NCBI GenBank assembly: GCA_030248215.1
Contig: JASANG010001486.1
Location: 1-64,000 of the forward strand
Direction: 5' to 3'
DNA: 64,000 bases
Origin: Enoplolaimus lenunculus
Taxonomy: Eukaryota > Nematoda > Enoplea > Enoplida > Thoracostomopsidae
The first letter of the stretch is position 1. The number at the start of each line of letters is the position of its first letter. The notes under the pieces are model-generated. The model worked only from the letters and a program-made list of their open reading frames with translations. It did not search any database and was not told the origin of the DNA. The translations under genes were made by a program, and so were the position numbers. Of the stretch, positions 44,913 through 55,740 are shown in pieces.

Positions 44913-45146
44913 AATCCGTCAGCTTTAATGTCATCTTCATGTCACCACATACTTGTAACATTTAACATATTTTGTCCAAGAAACACATGTGAAAAATTAT
45001 TGTTGAGTTTTGAATTTTTATTATACAGAAGTACATATATTTTATTAATATTAAAATCTTACAATATTTGTAATTATTAAAAATCAGCGCTAGCAAACCA
45101 CTACTAAACGGCCTTACGTTGATTGCCTGAAATACGAATTTAAATC

Positions 45147-48100
45147 ATGATGTCAACATTACAGAGCGGGTATTTGTGTCCTGATCACACGATAACAGAT
45201 ACGGTAAGTAAAAACGAAAAGCACGAAAAGATTGGAATAGCGTTTGCATAAGCTTAAAGACCTATTCACACGTGCAAGTTTTTTGCTGCGAAAACTTGCA
45301 GCTGCAATTTGCACTTACAAGTTTTGTCTAAAATCCCGTCCGAAAAACGCGCTTTAAAAATGACAGCTAGGAATTTAGTTCACATGTGCGAATAACCATG
45401 CGTGTTCCCTGAATTTATTGCAGCCGTTTTCTCATTGGCTGATCAAAAAATGCAAAGTCTGCGCGCATATTTGCGCTGCAAGTTCAGTAAACAAGTTGCA
45501 CGTGTGAATAGGACTTTATGGTTGCGCTATACTCAACACTAACATTTTGTACCGTCTCGAAATCATATCCTGTCTAACGATGCTGCTGAATATTCAACCT
45601 GAAACTTGAATAATCCAAACTCTTGACACGAAAATTAAATGCATTCTGTTTTGCATCAGCTACGAAAATTAACGGTTGCGCTATACTTGCCGGACGCCGC
45701 CAAACAGATTTTGCCTTTTGTTAGCGACGCACAGTGGCGCGCGGCGGCGTCCGGAATAGTAAAGTTAAGTCTAAGCAAAAATTAGTCTAAAGCTTATGCT
45801 TACTCTATTGCAGTCCTACAGAAAACAGTTCCGCTCCTGATCTTTATACGAACCAAAATGTTGAAAACACTATCTTGTGTTGTTGTTGTTGTCGTTGTTA
45901 TTCTTCTTCTTCTTCTTGCGAAGGTATATTCGCCGAACTTGTGCCTCAAAACTAAAAAATTTAGCAAGATGGTCAATAGCTGGCAAGTATTCTGATTGTG
46001 TTAAATGGGGCAAAAACTATCCGGTTGGGGAGGTGGGAATTCCTTCCCATCACGTTGATCCTCCTTGGTCTGTTCTATAGTAAGATAGCTTCATTTCGAC
46101 GGATTTGTAATTATTTTTGCAATTTTAGTCAATCACTCAGTCGCCACTCCAAATGCTTGCAGCGCACTGTGAAAGCATTGGCCGGTCGGAAACCATTGAA
46201 CCGTCCCGAACGATCACAAAATCGCTCATCGAGTACCCTGAAACCAAATTCCAGCCTTGCCAGATCAAAACGAGCCCAAATGTACCGTTGGCTCCTAAAG
46301 CGACAGAAATGTGCAACCGCAACAGCTCAACTCAACGCAACAAATCTCAAGCTGCGATAAATTTTACTGTCGACAACCGTACAAACACAACCAGAACAGC
46401 AACAGTTCTGCCTTCATTATCACCACATTCAACAACATCAGCGACCAGTTTATCGTGTTCGTCATCCGGAACAAGCAGTAATCGTTGTTGCTCGTCGCTG
46501 TCTCCTTATTCAACCAATCGAGTTACGTCATCGATGATATCACCAGTCGAAAGCGATCAGTCACGTGCGTCCACAGCACTTGTTCATACGCCCAGTAACC
46601 AATTAGAATGCAACAAATTGGCATCATCGATGATATCACTTGTCGAAAGTGACCAGTCACCTACGTTCAAAGCCGTACATACACAAGGCAACCAATTAGA
46701 ATCGAGAAAAATGACATCATCGATGATGTCGCCGGAAAGTAACCAATTACGTACATGCGCGGCTGGTCATACACTCGACAACCAATCAGAATCTGGAAAA
46801 AGAACGTCATCGATGAAATTGAAACTGATGAACGAAACTGACCAGCCAAAATTGTCCACAACAGCAATGACAATTAACCAATCAGATTTGAGCAAGTTAT
46901 CGCCAGCTAATATGCCATTGGGTGTGGCAACTAACGAATACTTGAAGCAATTCATACCTGCTAATGGGTTGATCACTGGCTTGGATCCGCTAATGCCACC
47001 GGTTGCAGCCGTTTTAAGCCAATACGCGAACCAGATGGCCGCCAAATTTAACAATGCAACGCGTTCGGACAAAAATAATAATCAAGTGGACAGTACTGCT
47101 CAACAAATATCACCAAACAAGCTTTCTCAACGCGTACGAAACGCTCCTGTCACCCAATTGCCAAACATTCCAACTTCAAATCCATTCATAGGTGTCAATT
47201 CGGCACTATTTTCATGCCCGAATCCACTTCCGATGCCAAATTTGCCTCTCAAATGTTGTAACTCAACCACAGCCGCTATGTGCCCTTCTTGCGTTCCAGC
47301 GAAATCTTTTCAGCCAAAGCTGCTACCAAATTCAAATTCGGCACCGAATCACTGCCTAAAATCTGGCTTAAATGAAATAGATCCTGAATTATTTGCTCTA
47401 TTTTACTATCAACTTTGCCAACCGTTACTAGTCAACGCTCCAAATGCATCGTTACCAGTTTCTGTTGGCTCGCCTTCTGAACTGAGCTACCCTCGGACAA
47501 ATAAGCTACCGGCTAAGCAACCAAACCTCTCGCCTCCCACGTCAAAACAACCCACCCACGATTGTAACCTTGTTACCACTCCTGTACTGCCGTATCCATG
47601 CAGATGGGATCATTGCAATGAACACTTTCGTACTCAAGAAGCACTGCTCACCCATATTAAAACAGCGCACGCATCCATAAATCAGCATACTTCTGAGTCG
47701 TCCAAAAAAGCACAACTGTTTCCTACTTCCCTGTCCGCCAGCGCTGCTTCTGTTAACCAGCGGCCCCCTAAATCTGGCCACATCCCAAGTTCCAATGTTC
47801 GAGTATCACCACCGACCGCTAAATCGTCAACAATATCACCCAAACGATCTACGGGTACCAACAGCGAGAGTACTCGGGCTCAAATTCCAAAACATTTAAC
47901 CGCGTCGACAAAGCCACGATTTCAGCCGTACCCATCACTGGCTCCGCCACCAGTGTTCCCATCTGACATGCTTATACCTGAGCCTGGATCGTTTCCATGG
48001 ATATCACCAGTTGTTGCCGCGCCTGGAACTAGAATGCCCACTGGCATAAATCCTTATCTTCCGCCAGGGCCTATGATTCCTGGTTTCGGCTCGATAACAC

Positions 48101-48168
48101 CGTTTCCAGGACTTATCCCACCCCCTCCTATGCGGCGAATTGATGGCATGTATAACCCTCCGTTGTGA
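45147..48168 (+). CDS. NET-family zinc-finger protein (NocA/Elbow/Nlz, ZNF503/703-like), 2 coding exons
   Basis: Exon 1 is 45147-45203 (19 codons, GTAAGTA donor); exon 2 is 46129-48168 (after TTTTAG; the acceptor at 46140 is an in-frame alternative). Both ends are phase 0. The joined protein is 698 aa. STLQSGYLCPDH (3-14) resembles the TARSGHILHPEY block at the start of ZNF503/703. SPLQMLAAHCESIG (24-37) matches their SPLALLAQTCSQIG motif. The single C2H2 finger is C510-x4-C515-x12-H528-x4-H533, after LPYPCRW, comparable to LPHICNW in ZNF503. The long linker is Ser/Asn/Thr/Pro-rich and the C terminus is Pro-rich, as in the family. NET proteins are nuclear co-regulators, mostly repressors, in limb, eye and brain patterning. 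Residues 153-275 hold a four-fold degenerate repeat. Intron 1 holds at least three repeats. The family call is inferred from motif order; I would put this between fly NocA/Elbow and vertebrate Nlz without a finer assignment. Confidence 0.8.
45254..45520. mobile_element. MITE with CCTATTCACACGTGCAA ends, in NET intron 1
   Basis: Left CCTATTCACACGTGCAAG, right TTGCACGTGTGAATAGG, with the match extending to TAAAG on the outer side. The interior has several TTGCA/TGCAA words, such as ACTTGCAGCTGCAATTTGC, that can form nested hairpins. It contains CACGTG E-box motifs at both ends. Confidence 0.82.
45664..45765. mobile_element. Short element with GCCGGACGCCGCC ends, in NET intron 1
   Basis: GCGCTATACTTGCCGGACGC at the left mirrors GCGTCCGGAATAGTAAAGT at the right. 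The CpG-rich termini flank a small core. The left edge GTTGCGCTATACT also occurs at 45524 and resembles 38990 and 34430. Confidence 0.55.
45766..45852 (+). mobile_element. Right-end fragment of family A, in NET intron 1
   Basis: GTCTAAGCAAAAATTAGTC, AAAGCTTATGCTTACTC and CCGCTCCTGATCTTTATACG. No left end. Confidence 0.65.
45883..45918. repeat. (GTT)n/(TTC)n microsatellite in NET intron 1
   Basis: TTGTTGTTGTTGTCG followed by TTCTTCTTCTTCTTC. Confidence 0.9.
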
Positions 48169-48272
48169 CCACGAACTGATGCTTTGAATCCCGCTGAACA
48201 CTTGTTAAAACTATGAAAACGTCACACGATAAATATTTCAAACAAATGTCAATGGACTACTGCATTCTGGTC

Positions 48273-48430
48273 AGGGCCGTTGCCAGCTCACCTTGCTAGG
48301 CGAGGCTAAAAATGTTTCAGCAGGAGTATACAAGGGTTTTCGTTGATTTACAAGCAAGGCTGAAACGTTTTAGGTAGAAAAAATTTTCCAGCCAGGCTTA
48401 CCCCCTGGCCCCCTGTTGGCTATGGGTCCG
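48273..48430. mobile_element. Family D CGTAGCC-MITE
   Basis: GGGCCGTTGCCAGCTCACC, AGTATACAAGGGTTTTCG, AGCAAGGCTGAAACG and right CTGTTGGCTATGGGTCC. It lies just 3' of the NET gene. Confidence 0.75.
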
Positions 48431-48482
48431 ATTGGGGTACCACGCTTGATTCAAAAAATGCTATATCTGCAATTTGGTCAAA

Positions 48483-48670
48483 TGCGGTGATCCGACTAAG
48501 AGGGGGTCCCATTTTCTGTCCAAATCCATGGAAGTCCGTATCCCTAATAAGAGAATGTAAGAGCATAGGGTCCCTAAACCCTAATTAGAACGCATAAACG
48601 TCAATTGTCCCTAATTGTAGTGCATAAACTACAGGCCCAAATAAAGTTGAGTTCGCAACTTTAATGTGCT
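48483..48670. mobile_element. Family E element, eroded ends
   Basis: GTGATCCGACTAAGAGGGGG, GGAAGTCCGTATCCC, GGTCCCTAAACCCTAATTAG and AACGTCAATTGTCCC follow the family E order. Confidence 0.7.
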
Positions 48671-48911
48671 GAATACGACCTGAACAAAGTCTTACACTCT
48701 ACGCTACTCTAACGTCGTTTGGAACCTAGTGCTACCATTAACAGCTGCGCCTAAATTTAGAGTAAACTAAAATTTAAATTAGAGCCTGATCGGACAACTA
48801 AAAACACAAAATATAACTCGGAGTTTGCTATTTAGGTCTTTGTACATAGTTTATTTGTTTTATTTTTATTATTGTGGTTTGATGTTGGATTAGTATATAT
48901 ATGAGTTATTG
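48671..48911. other. No gene seen
   Basis: Spacer with no supported feature. Confidence 0.3.
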
Positions 48912-49113
48912 CACTGCAAAAAACGGTGAGTCAAATTAACCTCCCCGAAATAGGCACTAACACAGAATGAGAAAAATTCGACTCTGCTAGAGTCAAATTT
49001 GTCTCATTGACTCTCGTGTTTGACTCTGGCGGAGTCGAATTTGACTCATTTTGTGTAGTCCCGCAGAGCCTATTTCGGCGCAAGTCAATTTGACTCACCG
49101 TTTTTTGCAGTGT
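48912..49113. mobile_element. Family G CACTGC-MITE, best copy
   Basis: Left CACTGCAAAAAACGGTGAGT, right ACTCACCGTTTTTTGCAGTG: a perfect 20-bp inverted repeat that continues into TCAAATT/AATTTGA. The interior repeats GAGTCGAATTTGACTC-type words. No target duplication is clear. Confidence 0.88.
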
Positions 49114-49309
49114 AGCTGCAGAACGCTTCACTCTATGGCGGAAATTAAACGGTACACAACTTGCAAACCGCTGCAATGAACACATTTCAAGAATTGCAAT
49201 TATTACTTTTACGGCCCATGTTACTATAAAGGCCGTCCCAATTTCCCGGGACACAAATATATCCGGAATGCACACTTATGCGCTCCTGTTTACATATGCG
49301 CAGGCAGTT

Positions 49310-49350
49310 TCGGCGCAAGTAAATTTGACTCACCATTTTTTGCAGTGTGC
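49310..49350. mobile_element. Family G right-end fragment
   Basis: GCGCAAGTAAATTTGACTC followed by ACCATTTTTTGCAGTG is one family G terminus. No left partner lies nearby unless it pairs with the complete copy upstream. Confidence 0.7.
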
Positions 49351-49504
49351 GAACTTCAAGCATAAAAAATTTTTTTTGCGAATTCATAATAATTCCTGAA
49401 CAACAAGCTCGCACATTAACTTCAGTGGTTGTTCTTATTTTTCGAAAAGAACTTAGAGATTGAAATATCTACACATTTTGTCTAGAGTTGTGCAATGTAA
49501 CATA

Positions 49505-49545
49505 CCGTAGTGACCCGAATGATATGGGGTAGACCTAATACCAGG
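49505..49545. mobile_element. Family E end fragment
   Basis: CCGTAGTGACCCGAATGATA is the family E terminus; nothing of the interior follows. Confidence 0.5.
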
Positions 49546-49752
49546 CGGTATACCGATCCACACAAATTTGCTTTACCCGCGACCCAATTTTACCTATCTT
49601 TTGTGGTCATTCCAACAATTGTTAAATTTTCCATTGTATTGGTTTTAATATATAATACCTAATCGCTTAACCTTGGTATACGTTGCAATAAACTGTATTT
49701 TAATTGGAATCATGCAAACCAGAAGAAATATACGTTCCCGATTGTCAACAAG

Positions 49753-49884
49753 GTTTGCCAAAGCCGGAACCGGATTTCCCCGTCGAAGGTTCCGGCGATT
49801 TTAGTGTTGCAATTTGCCAAACGGATACTTATAACGGAAACGAACGCTAATTCTTGCGGGAAACGGATATCCGGTTACACCCTG
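49753..49884. mobile_element. Family B element, left end lost
   Basis: GCCGGAACCGGATTTCC, then ACGGATATCCGGTTACACCCTG at the right, the family B terminus. No left CAGGGTG is seen. Confidence 0.65.
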
Positions 49885-50089
49885 CTTATGAGCACATAGT
49901 AGATTTTGTTGAAAGAAAATTTAAAACATGATTTTTACTATATATACTCAAGTTTATTTCATTGAAAAATTGAAGGTGGGAAAAAACAAACCCAGTCAAC
50001 AAAATTTGCCGGGCCAGAGGTGAAACGTGAAGCTTAATAGGAAGATGCTTGTAATACTGATCCGCCCCTGTTCTTAAGATTATCAGAAC

Positions 50090-50440
50090 CAGGGTGCAAC
50101 CGGAATTCCGGTTCCGGTAATGAAATCCTGTATTTTTTCACCGGAATTTTCCGGTATTGAACATTTTTTCTCATCCGAAAATTTGGCAATTATTGTAACT
50201 TATCTAAAATTGTTCGAGCGTATATTGCCAAAGTTTTCAATTTGTGCCATATTCCATAATTTATCATGTTTCCACCTACTGCATTTGTTTCAGGATTTTG
50301 GTATTCTAAATGGTGTTTACAGCATTAAAAGCGACATACGGCAAAAAATGAAGTTTTCGGTAACAAATTTTTTATATTTTCCGGTTCCGGTATTTTTTAA
50401 CTTGCCGGTTCCAGTATTTTATAATTCCGGTTGCACCCTG
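50090..50440. mobile_element. Family B CCGG-hAT MITE
   Basis: Ends CAGGGTGCAACCGGAATT and AATTCCGGTTGCACCCTG are exact 18-bp inverted repeats. Flanks ATCAGAAC (50082-50089) and GTCAGAAC (50441-50448) match at 7 of 8. A frame through it is incidental. Confidence 0.92.
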
Positions 50441-50694
50441 GTCAGAACTTCCAGCAAACATTCTGCTGGAACCAGAGGTCACACGTTGTCAATTCTTGCA
50501 TACCAACAAAAGATGTAAAATTTAGCGACCTTTGGTTTGTTTTTCACTTCTGGTTACAGTCTAGTAAAACACTTTAAAACAATCGCTCCAACTTTTACTC
50601 AAAACTGTTTATTCCAACAGGTACAACTCAACAACAAAAACAAAAAAAGCAGCCCAAAATACTTTGAAACCTGTCGAGAGTTGAATCATTTGTT

Positions 50695-50794
50695 CGCGGG
50701 ACTATAATATAGTAACCTTAAGCTGTAGATTATTTTTTGAAAAGGCTTAAAACATGCTTATACTACTGTACCGCACCTCAAAGTAACATTGGCC
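50695..50794 (-). mobile_element. Family A element, short copy
   Basis: TCGCGGGACTATAATATAGT, TTAAGCTGTAGATTATT, AACATGCTTATACTACTGT and AAGTAACATTGGCC. Almost all hexamers are gone. Confidence 0.65.
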
Positions 50795-51411
50795 ATGTCA
50801 ATTCTACGAGCCTGTCCAAACTGGGAAACTGAGAGATTTAGAGACTGGGTAGACATAGGCTTGGCTCAACATGCTTAGGATCACGTTTATGCGTAGTGAG
50901 CACACCACTATACTTTCATACTGGCCAAAAATGCAACACAATATAAAGAATATCAAATCTACAAATCAATCATACCAGATTCATAAAGAACGTGTCTAAA
51001 AATAACGTAGAAATCCTAAAACAGCTGTAAAATAGAAAATAAATACAATATTCTTAAGCTCAGCATAAAATTTTATGTGCGATTTTACTGCCGAATAATT
51101 TTACTTCACAATGCCATTAGGATTGTAAAATCTAAACCAAAGTTTGTATTCAGGTTCTCGTACATAAACCAGTTTGTAACCCCTAAAGACCTACGAGGTA
51201 AAACATAATCTGTGCATCCGTAACTCAAACAACTAATATTGCATAAAATACGCAAAACACAGTAACATAAGACCATATATTTTTGTATCCATAGATTAAT
51301 TCGACAAATTATACTCATTCTCTACGTTTTAACTCAAAATATGTTCAATTTAAGATGCAGTCGAAATTTTTCAACCACAATCTTTGGATGGTTCTCCTAA
51401 CTGATTAAAAT

Positions 51412-54353
51412 TTAATCCTTCAATAGTCGCAAACACTTTTGCTTAACTTTTCGAACCATTTTATCCTGAGCCAGATTATGTTTATTCCCATTAGCTTTTT
51501 TTAAATTTTTTTCTTCTCCAATCAAAACATCACGGACCAACGTCAACTTATTTCGACGGATGGGCTTCATTGCCGCATAATCCGCATTAACAAGCAGTTT
51601 TAACAGTAATTTAAGATCTTTTCGACTTGAAGCTGTCTTCATACGTTGCTTGCAGACCCTCACCGAAATACTGTCAACGCTGCCGCTTCCGTCAATTCCA
51701 GTCACAGGTCTCTTCGAACATGGGGAACAATCATCTCTACGTAGTTTCCCGCGCGCTTCCAATCTGGCACCTTTTACAGGGATATTCATATCCACTTCGG
51801 ATGAAATTTTTGCATCTCCATAAGTAACTTGTACCTGATTATCAGTGCTTTCTTTCATGAAATTGTTCGAGGCACACAACAATCTACCCGTAGACAATGG
51901 AGAAAGCATTTCTGACTGGTTCACACAAACATGATCAGAAGACATCGCTTTTATCTTCGTTCGTTTTCGCTTACTCTTAGGTTGGCTTTCCATTTCAAAG
52001 CAGATTTCATTATTTGACGAATCTTGCAAAGTTTCATCAGGCTTACCACCGTTAACAGGGACCGTCATACTGGATTCTTGAAATCGATAACTACTGTCAC
52101 CACTATCAACAAAAGCACAACTACCCTGCACAGACATCGGTTCTTTACCCTGCTGAACTAAACTCTGCCTATCCACTGGTTCTCCAAGATCTACACTTCC
52201 TCCCAACTTGTCAGCCACTAGTTGTTTCCCACCAAAGCCGGTAGATAGGTCATTACCAGAAAACTCACTTTCCTCCAATGGATCGACGCTACCTTTCAAC
52301 ATCAGCTTATGCTTCACGTCATGCTTCACTAAATCGAGTTTAACGTTTAACTCTCTATCGAATACTGATTCAATATCTGCTAACGCTTTCAGCCTAACTT
52401 CATTATCAAGTCTCTGATTACCGGACTGTACGAGCGTTACAACCTGTTCGTTTTGTAGTTCATTGAAGACTTCTTGCATACCAATCATCTTGTCATAGGA
52501 CTCATCTGTGTCATTAGTTCCGCTTTTCCGGCAGCCCTGAATTAAATTATGATACCATCCTTCGAAATAATTCAACATATCGTAACAAACCTTTACGAAA
52601 TAAATACCAGCTTCGCGAGCTCCAGCTACAGTTCCCAAAATCACCACTGAATGCGACAGAAAATGACCCAGCGATATTACGTCCCGGGTATGTTGAGCAC
52701 ATAATCGGGCTTTTGATTCAAGACAAACAGCAATACGTATGGCAGCACGTAAGAGTGACCAAAATTCGTAAATGCGTTCTTTTGTTGGTGCTTGTACGGT
52801 ATCATCGTGATTTACGGTTAAGTCTGAAACAGTATAAATCTTAACCAATAAATTCATACAGGTAGGAGAGGCGTAAGAAATGCACTCAGTGCGAATTGTG
52901 TTTTTTAAACTTCTTCAAATGCATGTGTCATCGTGTCATATACATTGCTCCGAAAATTTTGAAAGGAAATATATCAGTTTTGACTAGAAAATTGTGACGT
53001 CAATTCCCTAAAAGCGTAAGTCTGGCCAACATTTTGTCGCTGCAAACGATGCAGAGAGCTAAACCATAAATACCTCGCCCCACACATTTCGCATCTCCCG
53101 GGTAATGGGTGCGAGTTGCCAGTCTCGTCGTTGGTCAATAAAAAAATTTAGAGTTTTATGTAGTATACAGCTTTGACTTCAATTTTTCGGCTAAATACTG
53201 CGCTTCCTTAACTATTAACGGAATATAAATGCCAGGATGATAGACGTAATTTAAAGAACCATTGTAATTTTTGTGGGTGGAAACAATTTTACACGATTAA
53301 AACTCAACTAGGAGCCTAAACCTGATCACATTATCGCTAAAAACTTCGATTTAATGTAAAGAATTACATAACTAACCCTTTTCAAGGCTCTCTGCAACTG
53401 CGTCTAATTTTATTCTGACAAGCTTTGTATAATTTCTTTTCATTGATCTAAACGCCTAAAACAAATGGTATGCGTACGTATCAACACGCTTTTTGCTTAT
53501 CAAACGATTGACTACTTTTATGAAAATTATAGCATATCCGGTTAAGCAAGCTCAAATTTGTGGCCTTTAATTCAAAATTTTAGCAAACTGTTTTTAAGAT
53601 TTTTAAACCAGACGAAAATTCCAGTTTGGTCGAAAACCAGATCGTTAAATATATAGTAAGATACCAATGAAATGATCGTAACAAGCTTCTACTTTGTAAT
53701 GTTCTGATTACTTCTGATGTAACGTATACCGCAGGCTTAAAGTAGGCACAGATGATCAAGAACCGAATCAAAAATTTTTTATAATAGTTTAAGATTGTTT
53801 TGTAAACATTTAGCATTTGTTTACAAATTTTTAAAATATATTAATACCAAGAACCGTTTTCTGTAACAAATGTAGCGTCACCAGTTAATAATAGGGTTTT
53901 AAACGCACGAACGGCTACAGCTTCGAATATCACAATCCACATCGCGGTTGGATAGATCAAATTCAAAATCTTTCAATTTGTTTTGGAACATTACTTTTCC
54001 TGCAGTCCAAAGTTTCAAATCATATCAAAATATCGCCAACTGGTGACAAGTGCACACATTTGAGGATATGGACATAGGTATGATCACATTGTAGTGTCTT
54101 TGAATCAAATTAATTTAAGTTCGGATCAAGCGTTCAAAAAATAAGGCCACCACGAGCAACAGACGCTAACCTGGAAACTTTTGAACTTTGCAAACACATG
54201 GCACATTTTATAATTCAAACGCTCCATTACGTAAACATCTCGCTCACTTAAAAAGCAACGTTTTAAACGCGTTATAAACCATTGTAATTTTTGCTTTAAA
54301 TTTAATAAAGTTATACGACGCGCTTCAGCGCCTGAATACGTAATGGTTGCCAT
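51412..54353 (-). CDS. NEPRO-like (nucleolus and neural progenitor protein family), 2 coding exons
   Basis: On the minus strand, exon 1 is 54353-54171 (61 codons, donor CAG/GTTAGC). Exon 2 runs from about 52884 (after GAG; next ATG at 52857) to the stop at 51412. The joined protein is about 551 aa, near the 567 aa of human NEPRO. Exon 1 has SERDVYVMERLNYKMCHVF, resembling the early DVL..LY.....R..H stretch of NEPRO. Exon 2 has MNLL, then a helix-rich part (EFWSLLRAAIRIAVCLE, ILGTVAGAREAGIYFVKV) at the place of the conserved NEPRO core. Next come an acidic/Ser-rich linker with a KSKRKRTKIK basic signal and a Lys/Arg-rich C terminus. NEPRO is nucleolar and linked to RNase MRP/P and ribosome biogenesis. 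This is remote similarity judged by eye. The exon 2 acceptor is weak, so its first residues or a missed small exon are uncertain. It converges with the NET gene. Confidence 0.55.
52885..54170 (-). other. Presumed intron of the NEPRO-like gene; no other gene seen
   Basis: AT-rich with no recognised repeat family. This is unusual for the window, where most introns carry MITEs. Confidence 0.4.
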
Positions 54354-54890
54354 AATAAAGACTCTGAAAGATAATGCCAGACAGCCAAATATACTTCGGT
54401 TCAGAAAGAAAAACCCGAAAACATGAATTTTGGTAAAACTTTTATATATTAGTGTGCTTATTTCGACCTGGGGATTCCAAAAATCTGTAATTTGACTATT
54501 CCAATGAAAATTTTTTATGTATAAAAAGCATTTAAACCAACGTATAACGCGAAAATGGTTATATGGCTTAGTGGTGTGGGCAGCAAACCCTGTACCACCT
54601 GACTACGCAACTTTCTGTAGGTCTGCCCCCCAATCCGCGGCTAAGCATTTTGGATACCACCACCAGGATAGTTATGCACATTTTATATGGACGTTTTCAT
54701 AAAGGGACCCTTGGATAGAATAAAACTTTAAAAGAAATGTCGAAATATTCTCAAATAATATAAGACGTTGACGATTTGATGAAAAACCAGCGTTTAATTA
54801 CTAGTAGTTGTTAACTGTAGAGAAACAAATAGTGTGGTAACGTATGAGTGAAGGAATGACCCACATTTAGCTGCTTGTAAATGCTTACCC

Positions 54891-55286
54891 CAGCGTGCAA
54901 TCGGAATTCCGATTCCGATTAGAATTCCGATTCAAAACGAGTCCCGATTCCGATTTCGATTCCGAGTGCACAATCAATCGGAATCGGAATTTGCGCATTT
55001 TAACTTTACACCTACTTGCTCTGATATGTTGTATAAATATTCTGCATCATTTATCTAATAAATTGTTTTCGACATATTAACTTATCAATAATTGTTTGTA
55101 CTTTAGCTTTATCTGTTCATGCGACGTCTTTGAGAATTGTTGCCAACCAACAGACATTCTAAATCAATATTATACTTTGTTAATACAATTTATCCTCATA
55201 GTCACAAATTTTGTAGTTCCGATTCGTATTTCGGTATATATTTGCTGTTCCGATTCCGGTATAATCCAGTTCTGCTTTGCACCCTG
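54891..55286. mobile_element. Family B CCGG-hAT MITE with perfect target duplication
   Basis: Left CAGCGTGCAATCGGAATTCC, right GCTTTGCACCCTG. GCTTACCC occurs at 54883-54890 and 55287-55294, an exact 8-bp duplication. The left part repeats CCGATTCCGATT words. Confidence 0.9.
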
Positions 55287-55439
55287 GCTTACCCTATTCA
55301 AAAATTTATATAAATCAAATCAACAGGCATCATTATCACCAAAAACCATTGTTGCACTACGCATTCTAATGGCTGTATATGTATCCTCTAAAACTAAGAT
55401 TCAACATATGCATGGACCTTTAGACATTCTTGTCCGTTA

Positions 55440-55740
55440 AGCCCAAAAGATGAGCTGCATTGCACTGTATTGCAGAACCCGAAGTTCAAACCTTTTATCT
55501 AAGCAGATAAAAATGTGGGTTGATATTTTTGCGTGTCCGGCAAACGCTGTTACCACTGAGAAACGTAGCCCGCCACTCCAACTGCTTCTATCGCCGACTA
55601 TAAGTCGACGATATGCTGGCGGCAACCATACTATACAATTGTGTATTGCATTACAAGTCTGACGTCCCAAATCAAACCTTGACTGACAGGGACATCAGAC
55701 GTTTCTTAAATTAAGCTGCTTTAAAAACAGGTGAGGTGAG
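55440..55740 (-). repeat. tRNA-like SINE-type repeat, diverged copy
   Basis: On the minus strand, GCGGGCTACGTTTCTCAGTGG with TAACAGCGTTTGCCGG resembles a tRNA 5' half. It is preceded by the GTCGAC..AGTCGGCG palindrome and the GCAGTTGGAG block of the copies at 1287-1860. The 3' half is replaced by unrelated sequence with GGTTTGAACTTCGGGTTC, a possible box B. Confidence 0.55.

Noticed and set aside
45998-46360. Second plus-strand frame overlapping the NET gene start
   Set aside because: Shadow frame of NET exon 2; it lacks the family motifs.
50120-50518. 132-codon plus-strand frame
   Set aside because: It lies within a family B MITE with clear target duplication.
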